Shown: in pieces, positions 13,141 through 16,736 of the stretch | How positions within the stretch are numbered: the stretch's first letter is position 1 | How the letters are laid out: each line of letters begins with the position of its first letter | NCBI GenBank assembly: GCA_028276145.1 | Contig: JAPYWX010000015.1 | Coordinates: 1-16,736 of the forward strand | Direction: 5' to 3' | DNA: 16,736 nucleotides | From: Spirochaetota bacterium | GTDB lineage: Bacteria; Spirochaetota; Brevinematia; DTOW01 | Notes under the pieces: generated by a model | What the model saw: the letters and a program-made list of their open reading frames with translations, nothing else | Databases searched by the model: none | Told to the model about the DNA's origin: nothing | Translations under genes and position numbers: made by a program

Positions 13141-13169
13141 TTGAAATCATGAAATGAATACATAATAAT
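13141..13169 (+). promoter_or_regulatory. Promoter of the PLD-helicase operon
   Basis: TTGAAA at 13141-13146 and AATAAT at 13164-13169 are spaced 17 bases. Predicted start near 13176, about 30 bases before the ATG. It lies between the GH53 stop and the helicase gene, which suggests that the helicase and the gene after it form an independent unit. Confidence 0.45.
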
Positions 13170-13207
13170 TCAAAACCAAAGCAAAATTTTATCTTTTGGG
13201 GATTTCT

Positions 13208-16200
13208 ATGGGAACATTGAAAAATTTCATTACTAATAGTGATACTTCAAAAACCCTAGGTGAGAGAATCAATGAATTGATAAGTCGTAGTGGAGAGTTA
13301 AAATTCCTCGTTGGGTTCTTTTATTTCTCGGGCATTAGGCAATTTTACGATACACTCAAAAAGCTTTATGATGAAGGAAAACTTAAAGAAGAGCACATCA
13401 AGGTTTTAGTTGGCTTGTATGTGGATAAGGGGAATTATGGACTGTATGAGGTAGCAAAGAAAGCAACAAGTAATGATGAGTATGTAGAAGAATTAATAAA
13501 TTCAATAAAGCTAGCTTTCACTAGCGAAGAGTTGGACACTGAGGAAATATATAATCAAGCTGAGTTTTTCATAAAACTCTTAGAAGAAAGAAAATTGGTT
13601 ATAAGAAAAACACGAGAGCCAAACCATTCAAAACTTTATCTATTCAAAATTGATGAAGTTTCAACACCTCACCTTTTCATAACTGGCAGTAGTAACCTCA
13701 CAAAGGCAGGACTCATAAGTCAAAATGAATTCAATGTTGAGATAAAAGATTACGGATTCACGGAAGCAGAAGAGTACTTTGATAAATTATGGAAAAATTC
13801 AGTAGAGCTTTCTCAAGATAATGTTGAAAAATTAATTAATGCTTTTAGAAATGATACCTTCCTTAGAAAGGTGTCACCATTTACAGCATATGTTTACCTA
13901 CTAAAGACATACCTTGACACTCATGAATCAAAGCACATTAGCGAAGATTTTACAGAGCTAATGGAAAAGAGAGGATACAAGAAATATTCTTACCAATTGG
14001 AGGCAATTTCTCAGGCTATAGCTAATTGTGAGGCTCACGGTGGAACGATTTTGGCAGATGTTGTTGGTCTTGGTAAAACTATTGTTGCGTGTATGGTTGC
14101 AAAGGCACTTGGTAAAAGAGGTATAGTTTTAGCTCCTCCTCATCTCATTGGCACAGATGATAAATCTACCGGGTGGAAAAAGTATTTAGAAGATTTTGAG
14201 CTTTATGGTTGGGAGGTTTGGTCTATTGGGAAGCTAGAAGAAGCTTTGAAATTTGTTAGAGAACGTAAAAATATAGAAGTCGTTATAGTTGATGAAGCAC
14301 ACAGATTTAGGAACGAAAACACGGTTAGTTATCATTACCTTAAGGAAATATGCAGAGGTAAAACGGTTTTACTTTTGACAGCAACACCATTTAACAATAG
14401 CCCTTCAGATATATTTTCACTCTTGAAACTCTTCACAATACCAAAGAAATCAACTATAGTGTTCGATGAGAACCTTAAGTATAAGTTTGATGAGTATGAG
14501 AGATTGTTTAGCAAACTTTCTTACATAAATAAGAACTATGATTCTAAAGACAAGAGCAAAATCGCAAGAGTCCGTAACTACTACAGTAGCATATTTGAAG
14601 AAAGTGAAATTGATATGAACAAAGTGAGGGGGAAGGTAAAAGAGATTGCAAGGCATGTAAGGGCTATCCTTGAGCCTGTTGTTATAAGAAGAAATAGACT
14701 TGATTTGAAGCACTACGGAGAAGAGATTGACTTTCCGGAGGTCAAAGATCCCATAGAATGGTTTTATGAGCTAACTAAAGAACAATCAGAATTCTACGAT
14801 GAAGTGATAAGAGCATTTAATGAAGCAAGGTTAGGCGGAAGGTTTAAAGGTGCAATATACATGCCAATCATTTACGAAAGGGATATTTTAGATGAAGAGG
14901 TAGAAAAAGTAACTGGGGAGGAGTTTGAGGAAAAATCTAATCTACGGAAAGAAGAAAGGTTCACACTAATGTACCAAAGAAACCTATATAACTTAATGAG
15001 AAGGTTACTTGTAAAAAGATTTGAAAGTAGCTTCGGTTCTTTTTATGAGAGTGTAGAGAGATTTAAAAGCATTAACGAAAAAGCCTTAAACTTTATCAAG
15101 AAAACAAACAAGTTCATTCTTGATAGAGAGCTTATAGAGGATTTAGCAGAAAAAGACGAAGAAGAAATTTTAGAAAAACTTGAGGAATACGAAGAAAATC
15201 TAGAAAAAGAAAATACTAACAGCCCCAACTACAAAGTTTATGATTTAGATAAATTTAAGTACAAAGATGAGTTTATAAGAGATATTGAAAGTGATATAAA
15301 GCTTTTTGATGAATTTCTAACAAAGATGAAATCTCTCAAGCTTATAGAGAATGACTCTAAAGCGGAGAGGCTTATAAAAGGTATTGAGGAATATTTAAAG
15401 GAAAATAGAAAAGTTGTCATATTTACCGAGTATGTTGATACGGCGAAGCATTTAGACACGATACTTAAAAGCCACTTTAAGGATATTGTTTTGTCTGCAT
15501 TTGGTAATATAAGTAAAACCACCTTTGAAGAGATAGTAAAAAATTTTGATGCTCAATATAAGGAACGGGAAGATAAATATAAAATCTTGCTTACAACGGA
15601 TAAACTATCAGAAGGGTATAATCTAAACAGAGCTGGAGTAGTTATAAACTATGATATACCTTGGAACCCTGTTAGGGTTATTCAGAGAGTTGGTAGGATA
15701 AACAGGATAGGTAAAAAGGTTTACGATGAAATTTATATAGTTAACTTTTTCCCAACGGAAAAAGGAGCAGATATAATAAGATCAAGAGAGATAGCCCAAG
15801 CGAAAATGTTCATGATTCATAACATATTAGGCGAGGATGCCAAAATTTTTGACCCATCAGAAGAGCCAAAAGAATCTGAACTTTATAAGAGGCTAAATCA
15901 ATACATAGAGGAAGAAGAAAGTTTCTTCACAAAAGTTAGAAATGAGTTTAAAGAGATAGAAAACAAATATCCTGAGGTTGTAGAGAAAATTAAGAACATG
16001 CCCAAAAGAATAAAAACATCCAAAAGAGCCGATAAAAATGAACTCATGGTATTCGTTAGGAAAGGTAAAGATTTGTTTGTTGGTTATAAAGATTATTTAG
16101 AGAGACAACCAAAGGTTGTAAGTTTTGAAGAAGTTTATGAGAGAATAAAAGCTACACCGGAAACAGAAGCTTTGGAGGTGTCTAAATCTTTTTGGGAAAA

Positions 16201-16570
16201 TTATAGGATAGTGCTTAACAAGGAAGCATACATAAGAAGAAAAGCTTCTCCCAATGACATAGAAAATAAAGCAATCAATTTATTAAACGATTTGAAAAAT
16301 AGAGATATTGGAGAGTTGAAAACTTTTGTTCAATCTTTGATTAAAGATATTAGAGAGTATTATAGCATTTCAGAGTATGTTGTGAGAAGGATAGTTGACC
16401 TTGAAGATGATTTAAAAGCGGGGGATTTGGAGAAAGTAAAAAGTGAGCTAGAGAAAATAAAAAACGAGGTTGGGAATGATTTTATAGAAAAAGTAGAAAA
16501 TCAGTTGAAGATTTTAGAGGCATCAAATCAGGAAGTTATCATAGCAATTGAGAATCAAGGAGGTGCCTAA
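13208..16570 (+). CDS. PLD-nuclease/SNF2-type helicase fusion, probable defence or restriction component
   Basis: A 1,120-residue protein. Residues about 1-200 form a phospholipase D-type nuclease domain with one HKD-like motif, His140-Ser-Lys142 and then GSSNLTKAGL at 160-169. An SNF2/superfamily 2 helicase follows: Walker A DVVGLGKT at 284-291, VDEAHRF from 361 with the DEAH box at 362-365, TATPFN at 391-396, then VIFTEY at 737-742, TDKLSEGYNL at 797-806 and QRVGRINRIG at 826-835. The region between the helicase halves (about 500-700) and the tail beyond 900 are charged and coiled-coil-like. The ATG at 13208 follows GGGGAT; an in-frame TTG at 13196 is less likely. The stop overlaps the next start (TAATG). 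PLD-helicase proteins of this kind occur in restriction-modification-like and DISARM-like loci, where they are thought to move on and cut foreign DNA. The specific system cannot be named. Confidence 0.88.
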   Translation: MGTLKNFITNSDTSKTLGERINELISRSGELKFLVGFFYFSGIRQFYDTLKKLYDEGKLKEEHIKVLVGLYVDKGNYGLYEVAKKATSNDEYVEELINSIKLAFTSEELDTEEIYNQAEFFIKLLEERKLVIRKTREPNHSKLYLFKIDEVSTPHLFITGSSNLTKAGLISQNEFNVEIKDYGFTEAEEYFDKLWKNSVELSQDNVEKLINAFRNDTFLRKVSPFTAYVYLLKTYLDTHESKHISEDFTELMEKRGYKKYSYQLEAISQAIANCEAHGGTILADVVGLGKTIVACMVAKALGKRGIVLAPPHLIGTDDKSTGWKKYLEDFELYGWEVWSIGKLEEALKFVRERKNIEVVIVDEAHRFRNENTVSYHYLKEICRGKTVLLLTATPFNNSPSDIFSLLKLFTIPKKSTIVFDENLKYKFDEYERLFSKLSYINKNYDSKDKSKIARVRNYYSSIFEESEIDMNKVRGKVKEIARHVRAILEPVVIRRNRLDLKHYGEEIDFPEVKDPIEWFYELTKEQSEFYDEVIRAFNEARLGGRFKGAIYMPIIYERDILDEEVEKVTGEEFEEKSNLRKEERFTLMYQRNLYNLMRRLLVKRFESSFGSFYESVERFKSINEKALNFIKKTNKFILDRELIEDLAEKDEEEILEKLEEYEENLEKENTNSPNYKVYDLDKFKYKDEFIRDIESDIKLFDEFLTKMKSLKLIENDSKAERLIKGIEEYLKENRKVVIFTEYVDTAKHLDTILKSHFKDIVLSAFGNISKTTFEEIVKNFDAQYKEREDKYKILLTTDKLSEGYNLNRAGVVINYDIPWNPVRVIQRVGRINRIGKKVYDEIYIVNFFPTEKGADIIRSREIAQAKMFMIHNILGEDAKIFDPSEEPKESELYKRLNQYIEEEESFFTKVRNEFKEIENKYPEVVEKIKNMPKRIKTSKRADKNELMVFVRKGKDLFVGYKDYLERQPKVVSFEEVYERIKATPETEALEVSKSFWENYRIVLNKEAYIRRKASPNDIENKAINLLNDLKNRDIGELKTFVQSLIKDIREYYSISEYVVRRIVDLEDDLKAGDLEKVKSELEKIKNEVGNDFIEKVENQLKILEASNQEVIIAIENQGGA

Positions 16571-16736
16571 TGGGGGGATTAGAAGAACTTGTAAGGGATT
16601 TTTCTTTGGAAAATTTAAAAATATTTTTACAGAACAAAAATTTTGTAGTTGATATAGAATATTCTCAGGATACAGAGGACATTAAAAAAGAGTACGAGGG
16701 TATTCAAGATGTTAAAAGAGTTGGTTATATATATTT
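16570..16736 (+). CDS. Start of the helicase operon's second gene (truncated by window edge)
   Basis: Only 55 residues are visible, starting MGGLEELVRDFSLENLKIFL and ending VKRVGYIY. The ATG overlaps the helicase stop by one base and has a strong AAGGAGGTG at 16558-16566, so the two are surely co-expressed. The visible part shows no catalytic motif. A short helix followed by a variable stretch and a G-x-I-x-F-like strand is how I recall some large Eco57I-type restriction-methylase proteins beginning, and these often adjoin PLD-helicase genes. This identity is an inference from context; the protein must be read beyond the window. Confidence 0.7.
   Translation, partial: MGGLEELVRDFSLENLKIFLQNKNFVVDIEYSQDTEDIKKEYEGIQDVKRVGYIY

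Noticed and set aside
15043..15522. Two minus-strand frames of 61 and 94 codons opposite the helicase gene
   Set aside because: Serine- and phenylalanine-rich low-complexity shadows of Lys/Glu-rich coding sequence on the other strand; no start signals.

Overview
This is a low-G+C, gene-dense bacterial window. It probably comes from a flagellated, Gram-negative-type, anaerobic or microaerobic organism. The support is a FliJ flagellar export chaperone, an LpxL-type lipid acyltransferase, hydrogenase maturation genes (hypC, hypD and the first codons of hypE) and a lipoprotein signal peptide ending in F-L-S-C. A spirochaete-related lineage fits the relaxed lipobox and the FliJ, TPR and DUF115 cluster, but this is inference; nothing here fixes the taxon.

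Layout. From 1 to 1372, minus strand, lies a tight hypC-hypD-hypE operon for assembling the Fe(CN)2CO part of a [NiFe]-hydrogenase cofactor. From 1373 to 2148 is the only long gene-free stretch; it holds a small operator-like repeat, one copy of a GTGCT/AGCAC repeat, three degenerate palindromes and a probable birA promoter. birA (plus) and an LpxL-type acyltransferase (minus) converge and overlap at their 3' ends. From 4256 to 8619, plus strand, runs a probable operon: short-form hisG, fliJ, a small secreted protein, a membrane-anchored TPR protein and a DUF115/Maf-like protein. It ends at a hairpin shared with a convergent YkuK-type RNase H-fold gene. A strong sigma-70-like promoter then drives efp-yjbQ-DegT aminotransferase, followed by a ferritin with its own promoter.

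From 11864 to the end the content looks more accessory: a perfect GC-rich hairpin, another GTGCT/AGCAC repeat, a lone GH53 galactanase lipoprotein, and a 1,120-residue protein combining a PLD-type nuclease domain with an SNF2-type helicase. That gene overlaps by one base a second gene cut by the window edge. The pair looks like the start of a restriction or anti-phage locus, but the decisive second gene is almost wholly outside the window.

Most interesting points: the helicase-nuclease pair; an EF-P whose tip loop has neither Lys nor Arg at the position usually modified; a dispersed intergenic repeat of alternating GTGCT/AGCAC half-sites; and hisG placed at the head of a flagella-associated operon with a leaderless-type promoter.
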